Source of the DNA: Flectonema sp. DT1601
Taxonomy: Eukaryota; Euglenozoa; Diplonemea; Diplonemida; Diplonemidae
NCBI GenBank assembly: GCA_964019425.1
Contig: OZ025829.1
Coordinates: forward strand, 682,001-746,000
Reading direction: 5' to 3'
DNA: 64,000 nucleotides
Position 1 is the stretch's first letter. Every line of letters starts with the position of its first letter. A model generated the notes under the pieces. It was not told the origin of the DNA. It worked only from the letters and a program-made list of their open reading frames with translations, and did not search any database. The position numbers and the translations under genes were made by a program. Below, in pieces: positions 21,891 to 31,947 of the stretch.

Positions 21891-22331
21891 GAAACCTTGT
21901 GATCATATTCCTTTTCTTAAAAAAAGCTATAGTAATGTATAGTTTTTTGTGTGTTTGTTACTTACCAAAAAAAACCCTTTTTTTTTTTTATAGTTGTTTT
22001 TTACTTTGAAACACCTCGTTAATACGATACATGAGGTTGGTGTTTTATAAAGCCAAACAAAATATATGAAGAAGGCTGTTTGTTATCGGTTTGTTTTTAA
22101 GTGTTTTATTTATCTGATAACAACCAGAAAAAGAAAAAAATTTGTCATACATTAGAAGTTCCTTCTTGGTTTGTGATTTTCCTTTTTTTTAAAAGCTATA
22201 GTAATACATAGCTTTGTGTGTGTGTCTGTCTTTACCAAAACCCCTTTTTCTTTCTTTTTGTTTACTTCGAAGCACTTCGTTAATGTGATCCTCGTGGTTC
22301 ATGTTCATGTTCTATAAAACCAAACAAATAT
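21805..22331 (+). repeat. Tandem duplication with conserved hairpins
   Basis: Unit 1 (about 21805-22062) and unit 2 (about 22068-22331) share blocks in the same order: GAAGAA..CTGTTT, TTATCGG...CTGATAACAACC, AGCTATAGTAAT, TTACCAAAA, CGTTAAT and CCAAACAAA. Two hairpins are kept in both. One pairs TTATCGG with CTGATAA (10 bp in unit 2). The other pairs AAGCTAT with ATAGTTT in unit 1 (G-U) and ATAGCTT in unit 2 (G-C). The function is unknown; this could be a tandem small-RNA gene pair or a decayed element. Confidence 0.65.
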
Positions 22332-22662
22332 CTTCCCAATATCGTCATAGTTTGGTATGTTTTTACATAGAAACCGCGGTTTGGCCAATTTCGAAGTTGC
22401 TTATTTGTTAAATTACACATCATCCCATGCATTAACAACTACAAATATTTTTTCAGTCAAAAGGTACTTGATATTAATTTTGTTTTTTATACCCCTAAAA
22501 AGTTGTTACTTTTTTTTTTTTTTTTTTTTTTTTTTGCGTTGTTATAGTTTATACATTATATAGCTTTTTAGCTAGCTATTGTATGATGAAGTTTAGACTC
22601 GTGTCATTTCTTTTTTTTTTTTTTTTTTTCCAGTTTTAATTATATTACCTGTTAAAGTTCTC

Positions 22663-22828
22663 TTTTATTTTCTTTAGTTGTTTACAACCTGTTAGCCTCT
22701 GGGCAAGGTGGAAGCTGGAAGTCGATCACTTCCAGCCGATACTATGAAACTACAATCTTCGCGATTGGGTCCTAACTGATGCGGGCTACCCAGACCCCTC
22801 GTAGTCATCAGTTTGTATTTTGCTAACT
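22663..22828 (+). ncRNA. 166-nt structured element, copy 1 (putative ncRNA or SINE)
   Basis: It matches 48162-48327 without gaps and with only three differences, all A/G. It starts TTTTATTTTCTTTAG and ends GCTAACT, followed by degenerate TAACT/GAACT pieces. Visible structure: GCTGGAAGT-CGATC-ACTTCCAGC (9 bp), CAATC-TTCGC-GATTG (5 bp), and AACTGATG pairing with CATCAGTT near the 3' end, which crosses GGGTC/GACCC. It has no open frame of note. Candidate roles are a structured small RNA or a short retroposon; no known RNA family is recognised. Confidence 0.6.
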
Positions 22829-22959
22829 TAACTGAACTAAACTAAGTTCATTACTGTTTTCTACATTATCAAACCAATCACACACACTCCACACCCCCCC
22901 TAACCCTTTTTTATATAACAATAAAATAAATTAAAAGTAACTCTCACTCCAGTGGTGAG

Positions 22960-23122
22960 AGAATAGAGGTAAAGAGGTATATGGATTACTCTCGAAAGCC
23001 CTAATAGTTACTTTAAAAGGCTAACCATCTCACAGTTGTTCACAGTATCCTTAGCAGATTGTTGAATTATCGTTTCTATGTTAATATGATACGAAAACAG
23101 TTTTATTTTACAAGTTTAAAAC
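22960..23122. repeat. Dispersed repeat B, copy 1
   Basis: Shares GAGGTATATGGATTACTCTCG, CTAATAGTTACTTTAAAAGGC, the GTATCCTTA block, a TTATCGTT block, GATAC-AAAACAGTT and TATTTTACAA in order with 59358-59500, and its first part plus its end with 23254-23341. Non-coding. It lies 130 bases after the 166-nt element. Confidence 0.65.
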
Positions 23123-23253
23123 AATCAACTCTCCCTCCTCCTCTGTTTTTTTATTATGAACATGAAACTTAAAGTAACTACATTTCAGTCCTGCAAACTG
23201 GAATGACTCAGTCTCAACATTTGACTGACTTACTTCTACACCACAACTGATGC

Positions 23254-23341
23254 GAGAATAGAGGAAAGAGGTATATAGATTACTCTCGAAACCTAATAGT
23301 TACTTTATGATACAACACAGTTGTAATTTTTCAAAATCGAA
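23254..23341. repeat. Dispersed repeat B, copy 2 (internally deleted)
   Basis: Begins GAGAATAGAGGAAAGAGGTA like copy 1, continues through CTCTCGAAACCTAATAGTTAC, then jumps to GATACAACACAGTTGTA, omitting the roughly 75-base middle seen in copies 1 and 3. The preceding and following CCCCCCTCTAACCCTTTT-type sequences also recur near 22892, so copies 1 and 2 are part of a local duplication. Confidence 0.6.
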
Positions 23342-23722
23342 CTTACATCCCCCCTCTAACCCTTTTCCTAATTTAATGTCTTTGCGATCAAAAAAAAACA
23401 TGCGAACAAAAAATAATAATAATAATAATATTATATCCCTGCAATGTATATTCAGCGACAAAATTTAAAAAAAAAAAAAATAGTATTTTTTCTTGTTGTG
23501 TGATACAATACAAGGGGATTTCCTTAACTGTGAGAAGTACATGTGTTATATATTTATGTTTTTTCCGCTTCAATGGAAGTGGTTCTTTGAAATAGATGGC
23601 AGTGATAGTAAGACTTGTCTGGGCTGACTTGTCGTACGCATGCTCTTTTCCCTCTTTTTTTTTTTATTTATTTATTAATTCGTAAAAAGCAAAAAAAAAA
23701 CTGTATCTCATATTTACTATGG

Positions 23723-23756
<34 letters not shown>

Positions 23757-24767
23757 GATAGCTTGTTTTTTTTTTTTTTTTTTTTTTTTTTTTCCCCAAC
23801 TTTTTTCTTTGTGTTTAAAAAAAAGTGGTGCTGTGTTGTAAATACAACATCATTCTTCTTTTTTTTTTTTCTCGCTGTTTCTTTTTTTTTGCTGCTTCCT
23901 CTCTTTGTCTGTTTCCATCTACTGTGCGTGCCCAGTAATGAGAGAAGACTTATTGATTATTTTTTTCCTCTTTTTTTTTCTTTCTTTTTCTTTAGTAGAA
24001 TTCATTGGCTGTGCGTGTTCTGAGTTATAGCTACTCCGTGACCACCACCCTGAAGTTTTCAACTTCTGTATCAAAAAGAAAAAAAATGAGACGAAAAAAA
24101 AAAAAAGCAAAAAAAAAAAAAAAAAAACAAAGAAACATTCAAATCCGTGTGATTTTCGCACGTTGCAGTCTGTAGCAAAATAATTTTTTTTTTTTTTTAT
24201 ATCCCATCATTTATGATCTGTAGTATTAACAGATAACTAGCTTATGATATTTTTTTTTTCCTCTTTCTTTTAATCTCCGCTTCATGTTTAATAAAATTAC
24301 TTGCCACCAAAATCTAGTGTCCTACACACACTGAGAGCCTTAAAATGTCAAGCCGCTACTTGAGCGCGATTTCTTTTGCATGCTCGTCGGCGAAAGCATT
24401 GTCACTTATCTGTTACCCACGACAACGATTGTGCCGGGGAGCCGCACGATTAGTTTTTACGAGAAAAAATAAAAAAGTCACTTTGCAAGAAAGAAGAAAA
24501 TAATAAAACGACAACAATGCTCACTTGAGGGAGCGTGATTTTCTTCTTGCAATACCGAATTTAAAAAAAAAAAAAAATAATAACAAACAAACAACGATAA
24601 AGAAATTTTTTTTCTCTCTCCACTACTTGAGAAAAAAAACACTGCGTAATATTTTTTTATAACTTGTGCTTCACTCTTAAGAAGTGCAAAAGAAAAAAAA
24701 AAAAAAAAAAAGGACACGAAAGCTGTATACACGCTGGAAGTACACTGCGATTCACTGAAAGAATAGC

Positions 24768-24833
24768 AATCAAAGTCTTTACGTTAAGTCCACCATTTCA
24801 CTTAGGAAGTACAAAGTGTGAAATGCTTTGATT
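24768..24833. other. Bipartite stem-loop
   Basis: AATCAAAG (24768-24775) pairs with CTTTGATT (24826-24833), and CATTTCAC (24794-24801) pairs with GTGAAATG (24818-24825). The two 3' arms are adjacent, so 16 bp stack coaxially with an 18-base bulge on the 5' side. It sits in non-coding DNA; function unknown. Confidence 0.45.
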
Positions 24834-24996
24834 ACCCACACCAAGCGTAATTGAAACACGTGGAGAATATATATTTTTTTTTAAGTTTAGTTTCAGGTAT
24901 TATAATTTCGTCGGGGTGAAGGCTTGGCCACCATCTTTTTTTTTTTGCAGAGCCTGTTTTCTGCGTATTTATTTCATTTAGGCTGCTTTTTCCTCT

Positions 24997-25031
<35 letters not shown>

Positions 25032-25957
25032 CATCCGATATTAGTAGAGGCTTTTGGGGATTTTTTTTCTTTCTTTTTTTTAGTTTTTCTAAAAAAAGCA
25101 GAAAAGAAAGACAAGACATGTATCTTGTTTTCGTTTACTAGAGTAGTATGATGGTCATTCTTGTCTGGTTTTTTTTGTGTTATGATATTCCTCTCTTTTG
25201 ACGGAAAATTGGGCACTTTCAATTTTTAAACTATAACGTCAGCGGCTTTCAAGTTAGTTTGCGTCTCTTCCCGACTGCGAGAAGTCCCACATAATGTGGT
25301 GTCGAATGACTTTTCGCTTTCTGTGAACTTTGCTTTGAAGCAGCGTCTGCAACATAATAGTTTCCTTTTTTTTTTTTTTTTTTTTATCCCAACTGGTGTT
25401 CTTCTTATTGAGCTTTTTTTTTTTCTCAATAGGTAATTCTCTTATTTATTTATTTCTTTTTCTCTTACCTTTTTTTTTGTTGTTTTTAGTAGAAAAAAAA
25501 AAAAAACTATTCAGATTGAAAGCCGATATTTAGAATGGTATTAAGATGTAAGACAGCAATGTGTTTTGTGTTCAACCGAAATATAAGGCTAATCTGAATG
25601 GTTTTCTCCCTCTACTTTCTTTTCTTTTCTTTTTTTTTTTTTCTTTTGTGGATGTGCAATGGCTATAGATTCATTAAATTGGTACTTATTCGACTGCCAA
25701 TTGTGTGAATTGTAAATGAATTTTGCCTGCATGCACAATTCTTGCCCAACATTTTTGCGTGTGATTGAACAGTTGATCGCTTTACTTATCAATTTTTTAC
25801 AGACAAAAAAATAAATATTCACAGATGCACCTGATTTCGACAAACCTCTAACAAATTAATACTTTTCAGCGCGCTATTAGTTATAACAAGATAAAAAATT
25901 TTTATTTTAAGTAGGTATAAAAGTAATATATAAAAAAAAAAAAAATAATAAAAAAAA

Positions 25958-28383
25958 ATGTCTAAAATTGATCCGGTGCGATATATGAAATTAGGGAAGG
26001 AGGAACTATTAGCAGCAGTGAGAGCTGATACTGGATTTGATTTGTCTTATTGCCATGGAGAGTTAGAAATATTTAGAGAAGCACTGGCCTTGAGTGGAGT
26101 GTATTCGATAGTTGTAGAAGTTGATAGGAGTTCTGGTGAGCAGATGGGGATTACTTTTAGTGCAACATGTGATGTAGAAGTTGTAACTCCTGGAAAACAA
26201 GCAGACAGAGCTGGCTTTGGTAAACTCCTCGGATGGAGACTCGCTTCTATCGATTCAGAGTTAGTTCGCTCTACCGATGACATCACTCGAATCATTCCAA
26301 AAAAAACATCTTTTACAAAGTTATGTTTTCAGATAATTACTGAAGAAATACTCATCCAAAGAGACTACAGAGAACAAGGAATAGGAATCACTCTCTCACC
26401 AGATTTAATTATAAATTGGGTTCATGAAGCAAGTCCTGCTGATATTGCTGGCATAACTAAATACATTGGTTGGAAACTTGTAGCTGTTGATGGAAGGGAA
26501 ATAACTGCTGAGGAAGACTTGGCCAATCGATCTTCTTCGAAAAGAGAATTTTCAGTTTCAGTGATAAAATTATTGTGTAGAATGAAATTACACATCAAGA
26601 GAAGAGAAGGAGATCGACTTGGTGTCACATTTAGTGATAATCTCTCAATACAATCAGTCACTAAAGGATCAGTTGGTGAGCGCATGGGATTCAAGCCTTA
26701 TATTGGAGGTATCTGGAGAGTCTTCTCAGTGGATAACACATGTGTTTCTGCTACTGCTGATCTCGCTACTGCTTTCGGACAAAAGTTAAAATCTCTATTC
26801 GTACTCGCTCCTGTTTCATTGTCTAACATGACGCAGTCATCACTCAACAAGAACAGCAGACAAGTAACCATCACAAGAAAATCAAAAAATGAGTCTTTAG
26901 GTCTTTGCTGTGATAATCTTGTTATAAGCGAAGTAAAGCCAGGATCTTGTTGCTTCAGAGCTGGTTTACAAGGATTGTTAGGTTGGAGGTTACAGACTGT
27001 TGATGGAGTTGAAGTTGATGCGGATTCACTGAAAGAAGTTGTCGGCGATAAATTAAAATTCGTTTTAGAAGTAATTCTTGATAATAAGAATCTTCCGTCA
27101 TCGATTATAAAAGTTGAAATGACTGAAAACAAACAACAACGTGAACTTCTAAATGCCTTCAGTCGATTTGGAACAGTCATGAACGTTCAGTCAACAGAAG
27201 AAGTCTTAAGCGCTCCGTGTCCAACTTGTCAAGAAGACTTACCTTTAGAGGCTTTATTCTGTACATCTTGTGGAGGTCAGTCTTCAAGAAACGTTTCACC
27301 ATTCTATTCGATGATTACCTTTCTGCGTGTCGAAGATGCAAAATCTGCATTGCAAGACCCTCCGACAATTAAAGGACTTCGTAGTCTGAAATATTATCAC
27401 CCCCCTCGTCAACATGAAATTCACATCGAAGAAGAAACCGAAGATGCGAAACCAAAAGCTCTTTCTTTAGCAACTTGTTTAGGATTTTTTAATGCGTTTA
27501 GTCTACTTGACGTACCCCGAGATGCGACTCAAGATGAAGTAAAGAAGGCTTACAGATCAAAAAGTATGCAGTATCACCCTGACAAGACTCGTCATATCAC
27601 AGATCCTGTGGAAGCAAAAAACTCAGCCGATATGTTCAAAGCGTGTGCTAAAGCGAAGAAGATGTTGACGGACAAGGATGAAAAATTAATACTTGATCAG
27701 GAAATAGAAAAGAGCATAGCAATTCATGGATCCAAAGCAGTGTTAGCAAGAATACCGACAAGAGGAAAGAGAAAAGAGGTTGAAGAAAAGACTGAGCAAG
27801 ATATCCAATTAAATAATTCAATTCATGGAAGGCATTATCACACGGGAAAGAGTCAGGCGGGTCGAAATCAGACATCACGTGGAGGCAAGACAATGGCTAA
27901 TTTACGTGGATATAAGGGACTTCAATCGTTTAAATTGCTACCAAAAGAAGTATCCGCAGCAACTGAAAACTGGGAGGAGGAGAAGGTAAGTGATCCAGGT
28001 TTCTCTTTTTTTTTATCTTACTGCATCATGTGTAGGAAGGTTTTATTAATACCGCTAACACACAACAAAAATAATAATCAAAACGCAGACCTTCAACCCG
28101 GACAAGGCGAAACGGCCAAGGGAGCATGGAGAAGCTGGAGGGCAAGGGAAACAAGCCCGAGGTTCTATTAAGCGGTATGTCTCATCTGTGATAGATAAGC
28201 TTAATCGTTGTAAACTTATTAAACAGCAAAACCCAAACCAGGAGACCCATCATAGAAGATGAAGATCTAATGGATGACGACGATGATGATGATTGCGGAG
28301 GAGGAGGAGGAGGAGGAGGTTTCTACTATAGCGAATATGATGAAGAAGACTACAGCTATGACAGAGACAGAGACAGGAAGTAG
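25958..28383 (+). CDS. Four-PDZ / zinc-ribbon / J-domain protein (three exons)
   Basis: Exons are 25958-27985, 28089-28174 and 28227-28383, giving 756 aa. Residues 48-370 hold four related PDZ-like repeats, each with a G-[VIL]-T-F-S/LG-type carboxylate loop and a later GW-[RK]-L-x-x-[VI]-D segment. A C421-x2-C424...C435-x2-C438 zinc ribbon follows, then a J domain at about 508-575 with the HPD motif (YHPDKT) that stimulates Hsp70 ATPase. The C-terminus is basic, then an Asp run, a Gly run and an Arg-Asp tail. A co-chaperone tethered by PDZ contacts is inferred. Unspliced, the frame would end at 28171 with a different C-terminus; splicing gives an in-frame acidic/glycine tail, which I prefer. 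Confidence 0.82.
27986..28088 (+). other. Intron 1 of the PDZ/J-domain gene, 103 nt
   Basis: Starts GTAAGTG and ends AAACGCAG, phase 0. It is the only intron in the window not starting GTATGT. The unspliced frame also happens to stay open through it. Confidence 0.75.
28175..28226 (+). other. Intron 2 of the PDZ/J-domain gene, 52 nt
   Basis: Starts GTATGTC and ends TTAAACAG. Splicing joins a split Arg codon (CG|C) and opens 52 further codons with Asp7 and Gly8 runs. It is the shortest intron in the window. Confidence 0.75.
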
Positions 28384-29469
28384 ACCAGAGCAATTCATAC
28401 TTCACCATCACCATCATCGCACATTATATTGCAGTTATCCTAAAAGCTGTGGAATTCTCGACTTTTGTTACAGTTCTGTTTAATCGTTGGATAATTATCA
28501 AAAAAAAAAAAAAAAAAAGTGTGCTTTGTTTTTCGCCAACCTTCTAGTCGGGTTTAAAGCCTTTCTGTTTACGTTCATTTTAGTCGAAAGAAAAATAAAG
28601 TAGTACTTGAAAAAAAAAAAAAAAAGTAAAACAACTACTTGGGTAATAGACGTGTACATTTTGTATCCTTTTGAGACACATTGTTTTGGCCCGCACACAA
28701 CACACAAATGAATACTGCAGTCGATCAGGAAAATGTCAACGCAGAGAAGTCAGCTCGCCAACACAGTAACTGGTTGTTGATAGTCATTTTCCTTACTTAT
28801 CTTACTGGTTCTTTAACAAGTAACATCTTCACATTACTTCTTAGGTGCCAAAACTTTTAGACCAACACAATCAGCACATAACACAACACAACACGCCAAT
28901 TGAAAAATCAGTCGGCGTGCTTGCTGTTGGTGTGCCAGAAAAGATATGATTGTTCTTTTTGTTATTGTTATTGTAATTTTTCACTTACACAGAAAATTGT
29001 ATTAGAAAAAAAAAAAAAAAAAAAAAAAAAAACCAAACGGTGCCAGTCATCGAATACTACTGCTGTATACTAATTACAGCGACACTTCTATTTTACAGAA
29101 CTAAATAATGTAGACATGTTAGCCCGTCGTCGCGAGCTCCAATGGACGAGTTGAAATAAAGTCCCCAGAACTTACTGATAAAGGCCAAAAAAAAAAAAAA
29201 AAAAAAGAAGGATGAAAAACTATGTTTTCTACGAACAACAGAAACAATTTATTTAGTGTTTTCACTTTACCTCATATACATATAACAACATAGACGCAAT
29301 GAGTAGATCAGAGACTTACTTTTTGTTTGATTCACCTCCCTCCGCCACTACCTTGAGATTCACGTCAGAGAAGTTCTTATTAGTAATCATAACAAGTTGA
29401 ATGACTTTTCGGTGATCTAACTTAGTTTTCATAATTAAAGGAAAAAACAAAAAAATAAATAAAAATAAA
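28384..29469. other. Spacer with long-stem hairpin
   Basis: Poly-A tracts lie at 28500-28518, 29005-29032 and 29187-29206. A 9-bp helix AGGAAAATG/CATTTTCCT (28727-28735 with 28785-28793) encloses a small CAACA/TGTTG hairpin. CACGCC/GGCGTG forms another stem near 28896-28918. A candidate acceptor CTTAG ends at 29425. No gene is supported. Confidence 0.7.
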
Positions 29470-30708
29470 ATGGAAACGATTGACTTCGAATGGGGAAAGC
29501 AATGCGATCCAATAAAACTAACGATCCCTTTCATCCATTGCAACATGGGAGGTGAGATGATCTACATTTTAGAACAGAGACTATATTCTCAGAAGATCAG
29601 AAAAGACAAGATCGAAAGGGTACTTGAAGACGTTATAAGACAAATGTACAATCCAAAAGTATTCCACGAACTCTTAAAAGAAGGACCACTCCCCAGTAAT
29701 ACATACGTAAAGGGAATCTTTCACACTATCGCTAATAGCAGTATAATGAAGCTATCAGACAATAGTATGGAAAAGATGTATGAGTTAATGGTCATGGGGT
29801 TTAAGTATCAAATGATGTCTGTTAGTCATCCCGATGATCTCATTTCCATTACTTTGAATCACATTGAGACAAATAGAGTGGTCACGAATCTCAACTACAC
29901 AGCCAGGTCAGTTATCGACAATGCTTTAATTCAAATTCAAGAAGTGATGAAGAAAATAACTACATCACAATTCCATACAGTTCGTCTTCTCATTATGAAA
30001 TTTTTTCAAGATCGAAGAACAAAAGTATCTCTTTTTCTTGCTGAAGGTATTCAAACAGAGGCTGGATTATTCCTCTTAAAGGAGGGAGGTCCAATGCCGA
30101 ACGATGAACTCATTGAAATGCCTGGAGTAGTTCATTACCATGATAAAGAAGATCCAAATAAAACACACACAGAAGCCTTCATCCATCCTTTAACACGAAA
30201 GATATCTTCACAGAGGAAGAATAATCATTTTGATTATGAGTCAAGAGACATAACCCTTGGATGTAATATTTATATTGCACAATCAGAGGAGCAGCAGAGA
30301 GCTGCTCTGTTGGCAACTGGAAAACCAGAGAGAAAATTATCGAATGAGGGGTTACTAAAACAACAAGAACAAGAAAAAGAACCGGAAAAAGAAACAATAC
30401 GACGCGAAGAATCAACATGTGAATCTCCAAGAAAACAAGCAGAACTTAACTACCTGGGTAGAGTGTTGGGTACTAATGATGTTGAGAATAGTTTTCGATT
30501 CACTCCTTTCGATACAACTCCAGAACAGAGTAATAACTCACGAGGAGTAATTGATATCCAGGGAATGTCAAGAGAACAATTCGAAACAATAAACTCTGAA
30601 CTCGTTGATATGATGGATGAACTAGAAGTTGTTGATGAGGTGTACACAAAAGATGTTCCAACCACATCAAGCTTACTCGATTTGCTTAGAGACCCAGGGA
30701 TGGCTTGA
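29470..30708 (+). CDS. OSCP1: OSCP1 (organic solute carrier partner 1 family)
   Basis: The 412-aa protein matches OSCP1/NOR1 over its first about 220 residues, including NMGGEMIYILEQRL near the N-terminus, ASIMKL-like NSSIMKLSDNSMEKMYELM, and FQDRRTKVSLFL. OSCP1 is found mainly in organisms with motile cilia and has been linked to the cilium base and to solute transport in animals. The C-terminal 170 residues are polar and charged (Glu/Gln/Lys runs) and poorly conserved. There is no membrane span. The start at 29470 is the first ATG after an A-rich leader. Co-location with tubulin and IQ genes on the array fits a flagellate but says nothing about co-regulation. Confidence 0.9.
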   Translation: METIDFEWGKQCDPIKLTIPFIHCNMGGEMIYILEQRLYSQKIRKDKIERVLEDVIRQMYNPKVFHELLKEGPLPSNTYVKGIFHTIANSSIMKLSDNSMEKMYELMVMGFKYQMMSVSHPDDLISITLNHIETNRVVTNLNYTARSVIDNALIQIQEVMKKITTSQFHTVRLLIMKFFQDRRTKVSLFLAEGIQTEAGLFLLKEGGPMPNDELIEMPGVVHYHDKEDPNKTHTEAFIHPLTRKISSQRKNNHFDYESRDITLGCNIYIAQSEEQQRAALLATGKPERKLSNEGLLKQQEQEKEPEKETIRREESTCESPRKQAELNYLGRVLGTNDVENSFRFTPFDTTPEQSNNSRGVIDIQGMSREQFETINSELVDMMDELEVVDEVYTKDVPTTSSLLDLLRDPGMA

Positions 30709-31191
30709 CGTTTTGTGAGGGGGTGTTGGTTGCTTTTTTTTTTAAAAAAAATCAAATTCGTGGTTTCTATGATGTGGTGCTTCATTTCTTTGTTTTCATT
30801 TTATTCTTCTGATTCGATAGCGATGTTGATGAATTTGTCTACATTTGATTCAAGTTTCTTTATTTTTGTATACTACAATGCCGCTCATAATCGGATGGAA
30901 GATCTCGGCTTATCCCGCGTCTCCAGTTATTTGTTTTTAGCAACTCACCGTGTTATATATTCGGACATCTGTGTCTTCGTATGAATGGCACGTTTTTTTT
31001 TTTTTTTTTTTTTTTTCCCATTTTTCTTCCCTGATTTCGATGATGGCATAGCCTTACTTTCCAGTAGTGGTAAAACACTTTGCCCTGAAATAGATGATTT
31101 CCTATCACGGAGACTTGAGTTGATTATTTCTTATTTTCAATCAGGTATAAAACATAATTTAACAAACGAAAAAAAAGAAAATTCAAAAACT
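30709..31191. other. Spacer before 14-3-3
   Basis: A T-tract at 30992-31017 is followed by TTTCAATCAG ending at 31144, the likely acceptor. The 14-3-3 frame is open upstream through this region, but the extra codons encode poly-Phe and lie before the acceptor, so they are not included. Confidence 0.75.
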
Positions 31192-31947
31192 ATGGGAATC
31201 CAAGTTCCAGATGTTCGCGAAGAGATCGTTTTCATGACTAAATTATGTGAACAGGCAGAGAGATATGACGAAATGGTCCAATGCCTGAAAAAGGCAATAA
31301 AACAAAGTGCCGACCTATCTACCGAAGAGAGAAATTTACTGGCAGTTGCGTACAAAGCTCTTGTTGGATCCAGGAGAGCATCGTGGAGGATAATATCATC
31401 GATTGAACAAAAAGAAGAGTTGAAAGGAAATGCAGAACACACAAAACTAATCTCAGGATACCGTAGAATGTTTGAAAAAGAAGTCGGTGAAATATGCGAT
31501 GATTTTGTGTCTGTTTTAGAAACTCAATTAATACCTACAGCTAAGGGTGCCGAAGAACAGATTTTCTATTTAAAACAAAAAGGTGACTACCACCGTTATC
31601 ATGCCGAAATAAATGCGACAGATGTTCAAAAGGAGTCAGCATTGGAAGCTTATCAAAAAGCTACCGACTTGGCCAACAGATCGCTACCAAACACTCATCC
31701 CATACGTCTGGGACTCGCATTGAATTTTTCTGTTTATAATAATGAGATTCTAAGAAATCATGACAGGGGTGTTGAAATTGCGCGAAAGGCATTTGATCAG
31801 GCTGTCACTGAGCTTGAATCGCTTGATGAAGACTCCTACAGAGAAGCAACAGCTATAATGCAATTACTAAGAGATAACCTTACTCTCTGGGCAGAGGATG
31901 GCAGAGATGTGCTAGAGAGAGACGAGAATGAAATGGAAGCTCTCTGA
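31192..31947 (+). CDS. 14-3-3 protein
   Basis: The 251-aa protein has the standard 14-3-3 length and layout of nine helices. The phosphopeptide pocket residues are present: K55 and R62 in YKALVGSRRASWR, and R135-Y136 in GDYHRYHAE. The helix-9 sequence LLRDNLTLWAEDG is close to the family consensus LLRDNLTLWTSD. 14-3-3 dimers bind phosphoserine/threonine motifs on many partners in the cytosol. The start at 31192 (MGIQVPDVREEIVFMTKL) fits the family start and follows the acceptor at 31144. A variation from most relatives is His in the RYHAE segment, where RYLAE is usual. Confidence 0.96.
   Translation: MGIQVPDVREEIVFMTKLCEQAERYDEMVQCLKKAIKQSADLSTEERNLLAVAYKALVGSRRASWRIISSIEQKEELKGNAEHTKLISGYRRMFEKEVGEICDDFVSVLETQLIPTAKGAEEQIFYLKQKGDYHRYHAEINATDVQKESALEAYQKATDLANRSLPNTHPIRLGLALNFSVYNNEILRNHDRGVEIARKAFDQAVTELESLDEDSYREATAIMQLLRDNLTLWAEDGRDVLERDENEMEAL

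Larger units (their letters stand above)
20985..25957. other. Five-kilobase gene-free island with structured repeats
   Basis: The longest gap in the window. All open frames are short and homopolymer-driven. It contains a tandem duplication with hairpins (21805-22331), copy 1 of the 166-nt element (22663-22828), two copies of dispersed repeat B (22960-23122, 23254-23341), an imperfect long stem-loop (24768-24833), and a GC-richer patch at about 24340-24455 with no assigned function. Long T/A tracts are frequent (23724-23788, 25001-25031). Acceptors before the next gene: ACTTTTCAG ending at 25869, or a later AG near 25913. Confidence 0.75.

Noticed and set aside
22763..22815. HDV-type self-cleaving ribozyme
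   Set aside because: Strand order fits, but no P4 helix or C-N-R-A catalytic junction is seen and the first helix is only 4-5 bp, so I report a pseudoknot and not a ribozyme.
23763..25429. Frames of 60-95 codons on both strands in the gene-free island
   Set aside because: Created by T/A tracts; no motifs and mutually overlapping.
26698..27180. A 160-codon minus-strand frame
   Set aside because: Lies wholly inside the PDZ/J-domain gene and is a shadow of its codon pattern.
28274..28483. 69-codon frame with Met, Glu and His runs
   Set aside because: Overlaps the last exon of the PDZ/J-domain gene in another phase; runs come from GAT/GAG repeats.
30985..31191. N-terminal extension of 14-3-3
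   Set aside because: In frame and open, but it translates a T-tract, lies mostly before the acceptor at 31144 and does not occur in the family.
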